From Anaerocolumna sedimenticola (lineage in GTDB: Bacteria > Bacillota > Clostridia > Lachnospirales > Lachnospiraceae): 64,000 nt of DNA. Positions within the stretch are counted from its first letter, which is position 1, and each line of letters begins with the position of its first letter. The stretch is taken from positions 673,501 through 737,500 of the forward strand of contig NZ_CP048000.1 of assembly GCF_009931695.1 (NCBI RefSeq), given 5' to 3'. A model generated the notes under the pieces. That model worked only from the letters and a program-made list of their open reading frames with translations. It did no database searches and was not told where the DNA came from. Of the stretch, positions 8,708 to 17,568 are shown one piece after another. A program made the position numbers and the translations under genes.

Positions 8708-10582
8708 TTATTCTTCAGGCTGATCCACCGTATTGGGTAAATCCCGTTGTACATAATCAGCAATTAAATTTTGATCTAATATTTCTTTTGAAGTTTGTTT
8801 TAATGTTATGGCACGATTATAATCTTCCTCATACGCCAAAGCATCCAAGGGTTGATGTGTGTTAATGTCCCAAACGCGGCTTCCCTCAAATACGCCTTCT
8901 CTTGATATCTCAAACATAACATTATTATGAACAAAGGAACCTCCAAATAAATAAGCCGTAAATGCAACAAAACCGTCTTTCGCATTTACCAAATCCTGAC
9001 CTAAAACATAGGGCTGATTTATATCAATACCCATGATATTCGCTATGGTAGGAAGAAAATCAATCTGGCCGCCTGTAGTAGAGACGGTCCTTGTAACTTT
9101 GCTTCCCGGAACATGAATCATCATTGGTACCCTTAACATCTCATCGTAATCATAAGGTTTTCCTAAATAATTACTCATAATTTCCGCATTATTATCCATA
9201 CCTACATTTAATCCGTGATGGTCACCGTATAAAGCTATTACGGTATTATCATAAAGTCCGGTATCTTTTAATTCCTGAATGAACTGTCCAAAAGCTTCAT
9301 CCATATAATGAATGGTTTGCAAATAAGCACCGAATTTGGTATCCGTATCTTCTTCCTTAAGTTTTAAAGTTGCATCCTCCGGGTCTATCAGAAACGGATG
9401 GTGGCTGGAAAGGGTTATGATGAAACTAAAGAAAGGTGCTTTCTCTCCTTTAAAGATATCAACCGCCTGTTTAAACATGGATTTATCCGATATACCAAGT
9501 CCAATGATATCCCTGGCATCCAGATCCTCCATACTATAAAAATCTTCAAAACCCTGTCCTGGATATGCTGCTTCCCTGTTCCAGAATTCACCTTTGTATC
9601 CATGTATTGCAAAAGAGTGATAACCTAAATCCCTCATAAGCCAGGGTAATCCATTAAAAGTATTATCCTGATATAAAGTATAACATTCCCTGTCAATTAC
9701 CGGATATAAACTGTTTAAAGTTGAAAATTCGGCATCTGCCGTATTCCCTTTTCCGATATTACTGTAATAACGATCAAAATATACGGTATCTTTTTTAATA
9801 AAGGCATTTAGATTGGGAGTTAAAACCTGGCCGTTATATTCGGCATTAATTACAAAATTCTGCAGTGCTTCTACCTGGATTACAACCAGATTTTTACCTT
9901 GGCCGATTCCATGCAACTGATTACCCGGATTTTGAACCGCCACGTCTTCCACAGCATCCAATACATCCTCTGCAGGAACTTCATCCGTAACGATATTTTC
10001 TGTGATAGCATTAAACACATCATTTACGTGATTTGTAAAAAATTCTACACTGTTTACTTTGTCTATGGCAACACTGTCCAATGGATTAATAACCAGTAAT
10101 GCAAAAATAGCACATAAGCCCGCTACTATATATTTAATTTCTTTCTTAAAACTCCATCCATTTTTTCCCTGATCTTCCTGAATATGTTTCTTAAAAAAAT
10201 AATAAACAAACGGTATGTCTAAATACAGTAAAAAACTGGCGGGTATTAAAGTCGCCACAAAGCTGTCTGGAACCGCTGCAACATTAGCTGCCTGCCATAA
10301 CTGTTTTATGGAAACTGTCTGGTTATAATAATTATAATACATGGAATCTGCAAACATTAAAAGACTTAACAGACTGTAAACAATCAGAAACAGTCCCTTT
10401 TTTCTTTTTAATTTACTTCTGCTGAAACATACAAATATAATGCCCATAGCTATGACACTTAATAGGATAAAAGTTATATCCTTTAAGTTCACATTGATTA
10501 AACTATAATATATCATAAGCTTTACAGCAAAAAGTAAAAGAATCATATAGGGTGATTTAATAATTTTTTTCACATGGTTCAT
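8708..10582 (-). CDS. LTA synthase family membrane sulfatase
   Basis: A 624-residue polytopic protein of the lipoteichoic-acid synthase/phosphoglycerol transferase family. About five transmembrane helices occupy residues 12-167; a linker follows, then an extracellular sulfatase-like domain from about residue 228. Visible active-site marks are E238 in VIQVEAL (metal), T281 in GKGNTADAEF (the nucleophilic threonine, as in LtaS GKTSDSEF) and YGDHHGLN (metal-binding Asp-His). It would transfer phosphoglycerol units to a lipid anchor at the outer membrane face, but family members also make other phosphoglycerol polymers, so the product is not certain. The ATG at 10582 follows AAAGGAGA. It stands alone between two family-A repeats. 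Confidence 0.87.
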   Translation of the reverse strand: MNHVKKIIKSPYMILLLFAVKLMIYYSLINVNLKDITFILLSVIAMGIIFVCFSRSKLKRKKGLFLIVYSLLSLLMFADSMYYNYYNQTVSIKQLWQAANVAAVPDSFVATLIPASFLLYLDIPFVYYFFKKHIQEDQGKNGWSFKKEIKYIVAGLCAIFALLVINPLDSVAIDKVNSVEFFTNHVNDVFNAITENIVTDEVPAEDVLDAVEDVAVQNPGNQLHGIGQGKNLVVIQVEALQNFVINAEYNGQVLTPNLNAFIKKDTVYFDRYYSNIGKGNTADAEFSTLNSLYPVIDRECYTLYQDNTFNGLPWLMRDLGYHSFAIHGYKGEFWNREAAYPGQGFEDFYSMEDLDARDIIGLGISDKSMFKQAVDIFKGEKAPFFSFIITLSSHHPFLIDPEDATLKLKEEDTDTKFGAYLQTIHYMDEAFGQFIQELKDTGLYDNTVIALYGDHHGLNVGMDNNAEIMSNYLGKPYDYDEMLRVPMMIHVPGSKVTRTVSTTGGQIDFLPTIANIMGIDINQPYVLGQDLVNAKDGFVAFTAYLFGGSFVHNNVMFEISREGVFEGSRVWDINTHQPLDALAYEEDYNRAITLKQTSKEILDQNLIADYVQRDLPNTVDQPEE

Positions 10583-10735
10583 TTACATTCTCTCCTTTAA
10601 TGAAAAACAAATAACGTTCTTCTCCCCATTTCTAACTCTTATATATAATAGCTCATAGTTATTTTATTATCAAGGCAAGAATTCTTAAGTTTATCTTAAA
10701 ATAAAACTGGGATGCAAATCCCAAATATTATCAAA

Positions 10736-10820
10736 GGCTGCTGCAAAATAAAGCACCATCAACTGCGAAATGCAAAAGATATCTTCGCGAGTCATATAGT
10801 ATTTGTATTTTGCAGCAGCC
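10736..10820. repeat. Family A inverted repeat, copy 2
   Basis: 85 bp with perfect GGCTGCTGCAAAATA / TATTTTGCAGCAGCC arms (15 bp). The interior holds a second small palindrome around ATCTTCGCGA. It lies between the LTA-synthase-type gene (start 10582) and the SPFH gene (stop 10915), so on the minus strand it follows the SPFH gene and may end that transcript. Confidence 0.75.
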
Positions 10821-10854
10821 TCATGCTTAATAAACTGCTTTTTTAAAAATTTTA

Positions 10855-10950
10855 TTCAACGCTGTATTTATCAAAGCTATTTTTATTCAGCGATATTTTT
10901 ATTCAACAATATTTCTATTCAGCGATATTTTTATCCACGATATTCTTATC
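10855..10950. repeat. Tandem 15-16 bp array over the 3' end of the SPFH gene
   Basis: About six imperfect units of the form GATAAAAATATCGCT / GAATAAAAATATCGCT on the minus strand. The first two units are coding (DKNIVDKNIAE) and the TAG stop lies inside the third; four or so further units continue into the untranslated region. Units differ by 1-4 bases and alternate between 15 and 16 bp, so the coding frame is not kept beyond the stop. Confidence 0.7.
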
Positions 10951-11862
10951 GTTTCCTACTTCCGTTAAGGACTTTACCAATCCTGCAATACCCTGAATTT
11001 CGGAAGGGATAATAATTTTGGTAGCCTTGCCATCAGCCGCTTTTGCAAATGCTTCCAGGCTCTTTAATTGAAGAACAGCATTTCCCGGATTGGAATCATT
11101 CAAGAACCGGATACCGTCTGCATTGGCTTTTTGCACAGCAAGAATTGCTTCTGCCTGGCCTTCTGCTTCTCTTATGGTGGCTTCTTTTTTTGCTTCTGCA
11201 CGTAAGATAGCTGCTTCTTTATCCGCTTCAGCTTGCAGAATAGCAGACTGTTTTTTTCCTTCTGCTACAAGGATGGCAGATGTTTTTTCACCTTCCGCAC
11301 GTAAAATAGCTTCACGCCTCTCACGTTCTGCTTTCATCTGCTTTTCCATTGCGTCCTGAATTGCTGCAGGTGGTATAATATTTTTTAATTCAACCCGGTT
11401 AACCTTAATACCCCAGGGATCCGTTGCCACGTCAAGAGCTACCCGCATTTTAGTGTTAATAATCTCTCTTGAGGTTAGTGTCTGGTCCAGTTCCAGATCA
11501 CCGATAATGTTTCTTAATGTGGTTGCGGTTAAATTCTCTATTGCCATGATGGGACGTTCTACACCGTATGCAAATAATTTAGGGTCAGTAATCTGAAAAA
11601 ATACTACCGTATCTATTTTCATGGTTACATTATCTTTTGTAATAACAGGCTGAGGAGCAAAATCTACAACCTGTTCTTTCAGCAATACTTTTCTTGCCAC
11701 TTTATCAATAAAAGGAACTTTTACATGGATACCTACATTCCAGGTAGCCTGATAACCACCGAGCCTTTCAACTACATAGGCATGGGCCTGAGGTACAATT
11801 TTAATACAAGATGCCAATACCACCAGTACAAGTACCACAAATACTATTAATACTGTTTCCAT
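10915..11862 (-). CDS. SPFH/stomatin-like membrane scaffold protein (QmcA type)
   Basis: A 315-residue protein of the stomatin/prohibitin family. One N-terminal membrane segment (residues 2-20) is followed by the SPFH domain (about 22-180, with FIDKVARKVLLKEQVVDFAPQPVITKDNV) and a long alanine/glutamate coiled coil (about 170-240) built from repeats such as AEGEK, AEGKK, AEADK and AEAKK. Such proteins form ring- or cage-like membrane scaffolds. The upstream NfeD-like gene ends 2 bp before this start, the classic NfeD/SPFH pairing, so they are co-translated and probably interact. The C-terminal DKNIVDKNIAE is encoded by a tandem DNA repeat that runs past the stop codon. Confidence 0.9.
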   Translation of the reverse strand: METVLIVFVVLVLVVLASCIKIVPQAHAYVVERLGGYQATWNVGIHVKVPFIDKVARKVLLKEQVVDFAPQPVITKDNVTMKIDTVVFFQITDPKLFAYGVERPIMAIENLTATTLRNIIGDLELDQTLTSREIINTKMRVALDVATDPWGIKVNRVELKNIIPPAAIQDAMEKQMKAERERREAILRAEGEKTSAILVAEGKKQSAILQAEADKEAAILRAEAKKEATIREAEGQAEAILAVQKANADGIRFLNDSNPGNAVLQLKSLEAFAKAADGKATKIIIPSEIQGIAGLVKSLTEVGNDKNIVDKNIAE

Positions 11863-11864
11863 AA

Positions 11865-12302
11865 TTATAAATCCTCCGCTTCTTCAACTATTAATTTAAC
11901 ACCTGCTATATCTCTTATTATGATCCGTTTACCCGGTTCAATAATATCCTGGTTATTTAATGCTCTCGCTGTCCATTCCTGACCATTTAAAGTTACCTGC
12001 CCGGAATTATTAAAATTATCGATCTTCTCAATTACTTTACCATGCCGCCCAATCAGGCTTTCGTAATTCGTTTTTATCCGCTGCTTATTAAAATACCTTT
12101 GTGCAATGGGTCTGGTAAAAAATAAAAGTACAAACGAAACTATTATAAATGCCAAAAATTCTAGAATAAAGCTATCCGCTACCAGGGACAATATAAATGC
12201 AATTAATGCACCACCGGCAAACCAAATTGTAGTAAGCCCTAATGTTATAATCTCTATCACTAAAAAAACCGCCAGTGCAATTAACCAATAACTTGAATTC
12301 AT
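11865..12302 (-). CDS. NfeD-like membrane protein (short form)
   Basis: A 145-residue protein with two to three hydrophobic N-terminal helices (residues 5-75) and a C-terminal OB-fold NfeD domain (about 82-140, LIGRHGKVIEKIDNFNNSGQVTLNGQEWTA). It lacks the ClpP-like protease domain of long NfeD proteins. It is the usual partner of the SPFH protein whose gene starts 2 bp downstream. The ATG at 12302 follows a GAAGGGGGG ribosome-binding site. Confidence 0.9.
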   Translation of the reverse strand: MNSSYWLIALAVFLVIEIITLGLTTIWFAGGALIAFILSLVADSFILEFLAFIIVSFVLLFFTRPIAQRYFNKQRIKTNYESLIGRHGKVIEKIDNFNNSGQVTLNGQEWTARALNNQDIIEPGKRIIIRDIAGVKLIVEEAEDL

Positions 12303-12715
12303 ACTTTACCCCCCTTCCGTTATTATTCTGATACTATGATTTTACTGCAATTTTATTGAATTTACAAGGACATTTCCTGGATTTTACTTTATTTAATCTA
12401 ATTCTAATATGGTTTTAATGTTATAGAAAAATTCATTTGATTATTTAAGTAATCAATATTCGTGGAAGAACAAACCTGTTCCATTAATTGGCTGTACTGC
12501 GGAAAAAGCAGCCTTTATCATAAAACCGGCATGTAATTTATAGTAAGTTATATTTAATATCGGGTAAAATCTGTTTATTCTTAATAATTTCCAATCACGC
12601 TTTTTTTATGCTTTATTGCTTATTATAGTTAAATTTAGTTTTAGGCTGTATAGCAGAGAAAGGACGGATTAAAATTGATAATTTCGCTAATTTAATCCCA
12701 TGGACTGCCTCATAT
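12303..12715. other. Intergenic region, no gene seen
   Basis: 413 bp, AT-rich, upstream of NfeD and downstream of the rRNA methyltransferase gene (both minus strand). It contains a short GGCTG...CAGCC hairpin around 12489-12512. I see no open frame with a ribosome-binding site and no convincing consensus promoter; the NfeD promoter must lie here. Confidence 0.5.
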
Positions 12716-13525
12716 TTATTTCTTTGTTTTTATTACTTTATTTTTTCTTCTTTGGCGATATACCTCATACATTAGGATTGCCGCAGCAATGGCTGCATTT
12801 AAAGATTCCACACTGCCCTCCATTGGAATTTTTATATATTGATCAGACATACCTGCTATTTCGTCACTTAACCCATTGGCTTCATTTCCTATTAATATCG
12901 CACATTTCTCCGGATAGTTAACATCATCGTAAGCAAAGTCCGTATTTAAATGCGCTGCATAGATGGATATATCATTCCTTTTTATCTGAATTAAAGTATT
13001 TTTAAAATCTTCCGCATAAATAAATGGCATCCTGTATATAGCGCCCATGGTTGAACGAATGACTTTAGGATTGTACATATCAACAGAAGTTTTACTTAAA
13101 ATAATTCCGGTTATACCTGCACCTTCCGCAGTCCGGATGATGGTCCCCAGATTACCGGGATCACGGATGTCTTCCAGCAGCAGCAGATTAACCTGTTGAC
13201 CAGTAATGATTTTATCCAAATCATAAACCGGCTTTTTGACAATTGCCATAACCCCCTGAGGAGTTAAAGTATCCGAAGCTTCTTTCAGTACTCCGTCAGC
13301 CACAACCTCATAAGGAAATCCTTTAAAATAATCCGGAGTCTCTGTCAGCTGCTCATTATAAAAACTTTCCGAAACATAGGCTTTAATAAGGTAACCGCCG
13401 TCTTTTGATTCTTCAAACATTTTGGTTCCTTCCGTTACAAAAGCTCCCTGTTCCGTTCTTGCCCTAGATTTTTTTTGTAATTGTATTATATTTTTGATCT
13501 GTGAATTGGATGAACTGGTAATCAT
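12716..13525 (-). CDS. SpoU-family RNA 2'-O-methyltransferase (TrmH/RlmB-like)
   Basis: A 269-residue SPOUT-class methyltransferase. The N-terminal part (about 1-100) is the substrate-binding domain (MITSSSNSQIKNI...). The knotted catalytic domain shows the three SpoU motifs: LEDIRDPGNLGTIIRTAE, LIGNEANGLS and IPMEGSVESLNAAIAAAI. It should methylate a ribose in 23S rRNA or tRNA; the exact target cannot be read from sequence. The ATG at 13525 follows AAGGAG. A consensus promoter and an intrinsic-terminator-like hairpin precede it, so attenuation of its expression is likely. Confidence 0.9.
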   Translation of the reverse strand: MITSSSNSQIKNIIQLQKKSRARTEQGAFVTEGTKMFEESKDGGYLIKAYVSESFYNEQLTETPDYFKGFPYEVVADGVLKEASDTLTPQGVMAIVKKPVYDLDKIITGQQVNLLLLEDIRDPGNLGTIIRTAEGAGITGIILSKTSVDMYNPKVIRSTMGAIYRMPFIYAEDFKNTLIQIKRNDISIYAAHLNTDFAYDDVNYPEKCAILIGNEANGLSDEIAGMSDQYIKIPMEGSVESLNAAIAAAILMYEVYRQRRKNKVIKTKK

Positions 13526-13548
13526 ACTGGCTCCTTCTTTTTATCATA

Positions 13549-13592
13549 TAAAAAACCTTCCTGTTTACCGACTAAGTTTTGGAAGGTTTTTC
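13549..13592 (-). promoter_or_regulatory. Leader terminator hairpin before the SpoU methyltransferase (candidate attenuator)
   Basis: AAAAACCTTCC and GGAAGGTTTTTT form a perfect stem with a 19-nt loop, followed by a T-run on the minus strand, about 25 bases before the start codon at 13525. It lies downstream of a consensus promoter (13639-13667) and no minus-strand gene lies directly upstream, so it is inside the leader of this gene rather than at the end of another. Confidence 0.65.
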
Positions 13593-13638
13593 GTTTCTAT
13601 TCAGGTTATATCAAGCTATTAAAAGTCTTATCTACATT

Positions 13639-13667
13639 ATTATAGGCCAATTTAGCCAACCTGTCAA
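13639..13667 (-). promoter_or_regulatory. Consensus sigma-A promoter of the SpoU methyltransferase
   Basis: TTGACA (13662-13667) and TATAAT (13639-13644) with a 17-base spacer on the minus strand: both hexamers are perfect consensus. The leader would be about 107 nt. Confidence 0.85.
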
Positions 13668-13843
13668 TTTTTCTATTTAGGGTATATTTTTTTAATAGAC
13701 TCTCTAACATTTTACAATATTTTATCTCATTATATTACCGAAAAATTCAGGCTATAATTTCAAACCCCAGGATTTCGCTATCATTAATAACTGTATTTTT
13801 TTACAATTAAATAGCAAATTATTCCTATTATGACACGATTCGA

Positions 13844-13872
13844 TTGAAATCTTCCTGTTTTTCTTCTATACT
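13844..13872 (+). promoter_or_regulatory. Sigma-A promoter of the Zn-binding membrane protein gene
   Basis: TTGAAA (13844-13849) and TATACT (13867-13872) with 17 bases between. Because transcription should begin near 13879, it rules out the TTG at 13872 as a start codon for the downstream gene. Confidence 0.75.
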
Positions 13873-13904
13873 TGAATGTGTATAATAGGGAGGTAAAGAT
13901 AAAT

Positions 13905-14855
13905 ATGAAAACAGAATTAGCACGAGTGTCAGAACAACTGGGCTTAGCCTATGATAAACAGGTAAAAGTGATGTGGGGACCTTATAAAGGTTGCAAGACT
14001 GCCGTAAATGAGGATTTACATAATCAGCGTTACTATATCAGTTTTCCCATAAAAGCATCTGACTATACTCAGGGTAATAAACTGGATGAATTTATTCAAA
14101 TACTACTAAATGATAAGAAGCTGATTAAAAAAGCATTCTATGAAGGGTATTGTCTTAATTTAGAAGTTTATATGTCCAGAAAGGCAAAAAGCAATCAAAG
14201 TAATATAATTTCTGTATTGGATAAGGTGACTGAATTTGTAAGGGATAATGCATATGACACCTGTTGTGAGATTTGCGGTGAGACAGCAGAAATCTCCGTA
14301 TATACCATAAATGGAAAAATCTTATGTGCATGTGAGGATTGTTATAATAAAACAATAGACAGTTTAGATGAGTTAAAAGAAACCATAAAAAGAAAGAAAG
14401 GAAATGTAATTACCGGTCTGGTAGGCGCTTTCATTGGCTCTTTAATCGGTGTTGCGCTTTGGGTTGCCATATATGCCCTTGGTTATATTGCCACCATATG
14501 TGGAATCGTTTTAGGGGTATGTATCATAAAGGGTTTTGAATTGTTTGGCGGTAAGCTGAATCTATTTGGTATTATTTCCACCATTATAATTACTGTAATT
14601 ATGGTTTATGCAGCAACTTATATATCCTATGGATATTCCGTATATGATGCTTTTAAAGATACAGATAATATTGATCTATTTACAGCTATCCGATCTGTAA
14701 AAAGCTTTCTGAAAGAATATTCAGAAATCAGAGCATCTTTTTATAAAGACCTTGTAACGGGCTATATTTTTACTGCTGTTGGTACTGTATCCACATTCAT
14801 TTCGGCTTATCAGAACAGTAACGGGAAATATCTCACCAAGAAATTAATTGGCTAA
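13905..14855 (+). CDS. Unrecognised membrane protein with a Cys4 zinc-binding site
   Basis: A 316-residue protein I do not recognise. Residues 1-115 are soluble and mixed alpha/beta. A likely zinc ribbon is formed by C121xxC124 and C143xxC146. Residues about 168-245 hold three close hydrophobic segments with small residues (TGLVGAFIGSLIGVALW...), and a fourth lies at about 284-303 near the C-terminus. The short soluble loop 246-283 is charged. I chose the ATG at 13905 (GGGAGG 11 bases upstream) because a promoter -10 overlaps the earlier TTG. It is a lone plus-strand gene in a minus-strand region, ending at a bidirectional hairpin. A sensing or membrane role is only a guess. Confidence 0.75.
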   Translation: MKTELARVSEQLGLAYDKQVKVMWGPYKGCKTAVNEDLHNQRYYISFPIKASDYTQGNKLDEFIQILLNDKKLIKKAFYEGYCLNLEVYMSRKAKSNQSNIISVLDKVTEFVRDNAYDTCCEICGETAEISVYTINGKILCACEDCYNKTIDSLDELKETIKRKKGNVITGLVGAFIGSLIGVALWVAIYALGYIATICGIVLGVCIIKGFELFGGKLNLFGIISTIIITVIMVYAATYISYGYSVYDAFKDTDNIDLFTAIRSVKSFLKEYSEIRASFYKDLVTGYIFTAVGTVSTFISAYQNSNGKYLTKKLIG

Positions 14856-14863
14856 TACCAGGG

Positions 14864-14924
14864 GGCTGCTGGGAATTCAACTCCAATCTTCCTTTTGAAG
14901 ATATGAATTATCTTCACCGCAGCC
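14864..14924. terminator. Bidirectional terminator-like hairpin
   Basis: GAGGCTGC/GCAGCC-type arms (GGCTGCTG at 14864, CGCAGCC ending at 14924) with an inner GAAGAT/ATCTTC pairing, between the convergent ends of the membrane-protein gene (14855) and the acyltransferase gene (14938). The arms resemble family A but the AAAAT extension is missing. Confidence 0.55.
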
Positions 14925-14937
14925 TCTCTTTCACTTT

Positions 14938-16002
14938 TCACTTATCCTTTGTTATCCCTAAAGTTAAGAACCGGATCACCGGTAACCGAATTATTATTTC
15001 ACAGATACAAGGCACGATTAATGTTACACTTATGAATACCAGTAAATAATTAATTATTGTGGGCAAATGCAAATATGCAGTAATAAGATAAGTAATTAAA
15101 ACCATAAATGGATAATGCACTACATAAATAGCAAAACTCCGGCTGGTCATATATTTTGTAAAAGAATTACTGAAATTAAACCAGGATCCGGCGCCACCCA
15201 ATACAGCCAATATCATTAACCAGGCATATAAATTGGTAAGCGGATGCTGTAAACAGGCAGATGAGGTGTAATTCTGCCCATAAAAGTTTTTGACAAATAG
15301 AATACCGCTAACTATTGCAGCTATCAATAACTGTACTTTCCACTTCTTTAAAATCTCCAATACTTCCATGTGTGAAAACACATAATATCCTAATAAAAAC
15401 ATAAATATATATATTCCATTTCTATAAACAATTACGACCGGTGTATTCAATACATAGGAAGATCCCCAAACACCAAAAAATAATAAAAGGATAAGGAATA
15501 TATTACATTTTCTGCAAAACTTCCATATTCTGTCATTTCTATCTATCTTGCGTATCACAACCAGAATTAAAGAAGCTAAAAACAGTTCGTGGGCAAACCA
15601 CAATGGTCCGATTCCCATCATTGAATAAAGCAGGTATTTTGCAAAAGCCGGAATATCTGCTCCTGCAAATATACCAGCTAGTCTTGAGGTAATATAGCCG
15701 CTGATCCATCCGAATACAAATATTCCTGCGACAGATGGAATCAACAGTTTTATGATACGTTCTTTTATAAATTCTTTGTCGCTGCGTTTTTGCAGTGAAT
15801 ACCTGGCGCTAATTCCGGCAACAACAAACAGGCATGTCATAAACCAGGGATATACTATATATAAGAATGTATCCATAACCGGAATTCCCTCAGCATTAAT
15901 ATTAGAAATAACTCCGACACTGTTAAAAAGATATAAAATATGATAAAGGACCACCAGAACAACGATTCCCCATCGTATATTATCCAAATAATTTTTCCGC
16001 AT
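14938..16002 (-). CDS. Acyltransferase family 3 membrane protein
   Basis: About 354 residues with roughly ten hydrophobic segments, typical of the acyltransferase-3/OafA-like family that moves acyl groups across or at the membrane onto sugars or peptides. The N-terminal NIRWGIVVLVVLYHILYLF segment contains the family's conserved His in helix 1, and FVVAGISARYSLQKR follows. The target substrate cannot be read from sequence. A GTG at 16014 is also in frame, but the ATG at 16002 has an AGTGAG 7 bases upstream and fits the conserved N-terminus. An AbrB-type regulator lies 48 bp upstream in the same direction and may be co-transcribed. Confidence 0.83.
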   Translation of the reverse strand: MRKNYLDNIRWGIVVLVVLYHILYLFNSVGVISNINAEGIPVMDTFLYIVYPWFMTCLFVVAGISARYSLQKRSDKEFIKERIIKLLIPSVAGIFVFGWISGYITSRLAGIFAGADIPAFAKYLLYSMMGIGPLWFAHELFLASLILVVIRKIDRNDRIWKFCRKCNIFLILLLFFGVWGSSYVLNTPVVIVYRNGIYIFMFLLGYYVFSHMEVLEILKKWKVQLLIAAIVSGILFVKNFYGQNYTSSACLQHPLTNLYAWLMILAVLGGAGSWFNFSNSFTKYMTSRSFAIYVVHYPFMVLITYLITAYLHLPTIINYLLVFISVTLIVPCICEIIIRLPVIRFLTLGITKDK

Positions 16003-16050
16003 TGTCAATCTCACTTTCTATTGCCACAATGGTAAACCTCAAGTTTTATA

Positions 16051-16287
16051 TTATTCTTCCTCATTATTATCCGGTAAATTACCATCAAATATAGTTTGCG
16101 ATAAATGTGTAAACATTTCTTGCGGTGGTATTGCTATACCCCGTTTTTCATCTGCCAAAACAATCAAAGTATCTCCGGGTTTAATATTAAAAATATCTCT
16201 GGCCTCCTTCGGAATGACAAATTGTCCTTTTTCTCCCACTTTAACCGTCCATGCATATTTTCCTTTTGGTCCTTTGGATAATGCCAT
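16051..16287 (-). CDS. AbrB/SpoVT-type transition-state regulator
   Basis: A 78-residue protein with a swapped-hairpin AbrB DNA-binding domain at about residues 13-55 (VKVGEKGQFVIPKEARDIFNIKPGDTLIVL). The acidic tail ends NNEEE. Members bind DNA as dimers or act as antitoxins; no toxin gene is adjacent, so a regulator is more likely. The ATG at 16287 follows AAGAGGAGG. Confidence 0.9.
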   Translation of the reverse strand: MALSKGPKGKYAWTVKVGEKGQFVIPKEARDIFNIKPGDTLIVLADEKRGIAIPPQEMFTHLSQTIFDGNLPDNNEEE

Positions 16288-16443
16288 ATTTAATTCCTCC
16301 TCTTAAGCAATGTATGAAAAGTATGATTTGTATAACTCATATACTTTATTATATCCTATTCTTTAACAAAGTCAATACTAAAATATCTACCTGCTATGGA
16401 TATTATTTCTCATTATTTTAAATTTCTGTTATGTATTATAAAA

Positions 16444-16638
16444 GGCTGCTGTAAAATCTTTAGATTGCTTAACCTGCGTCTAAAATTAGTGGTTATATTT
16501 TCTTGAAACTTATACTTAAGTAAGCTGATAAACTGGTTTTGTCTTGCTTGCCACTACCGGGTTTACTTCGTAAAGAATACTTGGAAATATATCTACCTAT
16601 TCTGTTGCTTGTTAATACTCTAAGAATTTTACAACAGC
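16444..16638. repeat. Family A inverted-repeat element, copy 3 (long form)
   Basis: About 195 bp bounded by GGCTGCTGTAAAAT and ATTTTACAACAGCC. The interior is not palindromic and has no open reading frame. It lies 6 bp from the 3' end of the broken map gene and fills most of the gap up to the AbrB gene. Confidence 0.7.
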
Positions 16639-16644
16639 CCTGAT

Positions 16645-17512
16645 TTAATGGGCTAAAATTTCATATCCCTTATCCGTAATCAGCACCATTACTTCCCACT
16701 GCGCTGAATCCAAACCGTCCTCCGTATATACTGTCCAGCCGTTTTTATCATCTAAAATAACTTCTGCTCTGCCCCTGTTTATCATAGGCTCTATTGTAAA
16801 TACCATACCAGGAACAAGCAGCATTTCTGTATTTCTCTTAGTCACATAACTCACATGAGGATCTTCATGGAATTCTAATCCTATGCCATGCCCCCTACTT
16901 GATATACTACGGAATATCCTTTCGATTTGATAAAATCATTGACAGCCTGACCCATATCCCTAATGTCTTCCAGGGACCGACTTCCTCTAAGCCAACATCT
17001 ATGGCATTTTTTGCAGCCTCTACCAAATTATTTCTCTCAGAAGATATTTCTCCAATACAAAACATTCTTGAGGAATCGCCATAATACCCATTATAAATCG
17101 TAGATACATCTATGTTTACTATATCGCCATCTTTTAAATATCTGGTTGATGAGGGTATACCGTGACAAACTTCATTATTAATGGAAACACATACACTTTT
17201 CGGGTATCCTTCAAATCCAAGTGTAGCCGGAATACCGCCTAACCGTATCGTTAATTCATATATATAACTGTTAATATCTTCTGTGGATATTCCTGACGTT
17301 ATTTTCTCATTAACCTCATCCAGAATCAAAGTGTTTATTCTGCCGCTTTCCCTGATTCCTTGGATTTGTTCCGTATTCTTAATCAGTTTCCTATTTGGAA
17401 CAATATATCCCATACGACTAAACTCTTCCACTTTTTCATCTAAAGTAAGATGACAGTATTTATATTTTTTACCGCTATGGCACCAACAATTATCATTTCG
17501 ATTCATTCTCAT
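16645..17512 (-). pseudogene. map: Type I methionine aminopeptidase with SEC-C domain, two frameshifts
   Basis: Removes N-terminal Met from nascent proteins. The N-terminus is a SEC-C zinc motif (NCWCHSGKKYKYCH), then the pita-bread fold with NIDVSTIYNGYYGDSSRMF (two metal Asp). The frame breaks near 16974-16983, before SLEDIRDMGQAVNDFIKS, and again at a run of five C (16891-16895), between VYQVGG and HGIGLEFHEDPHVSYV. After this it reads FTIEPM and AQWEVMVL (two metal Glu) to the stop at 16645. Each break is repaired by one added base. The start is the ATG at 17512 with AAAGGAG 7-9 bases upstream. An AraC gene ends 56 bp upstream. Whether it is truly dead or a sequencing artefact cannot be told here. 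Confidence 0.88.
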
Positions 17513-17568
17513 AACAAGAGCTCCTTTCCTATTTGGAGCATTTGACATTAGAATATCATCCATTAGCT

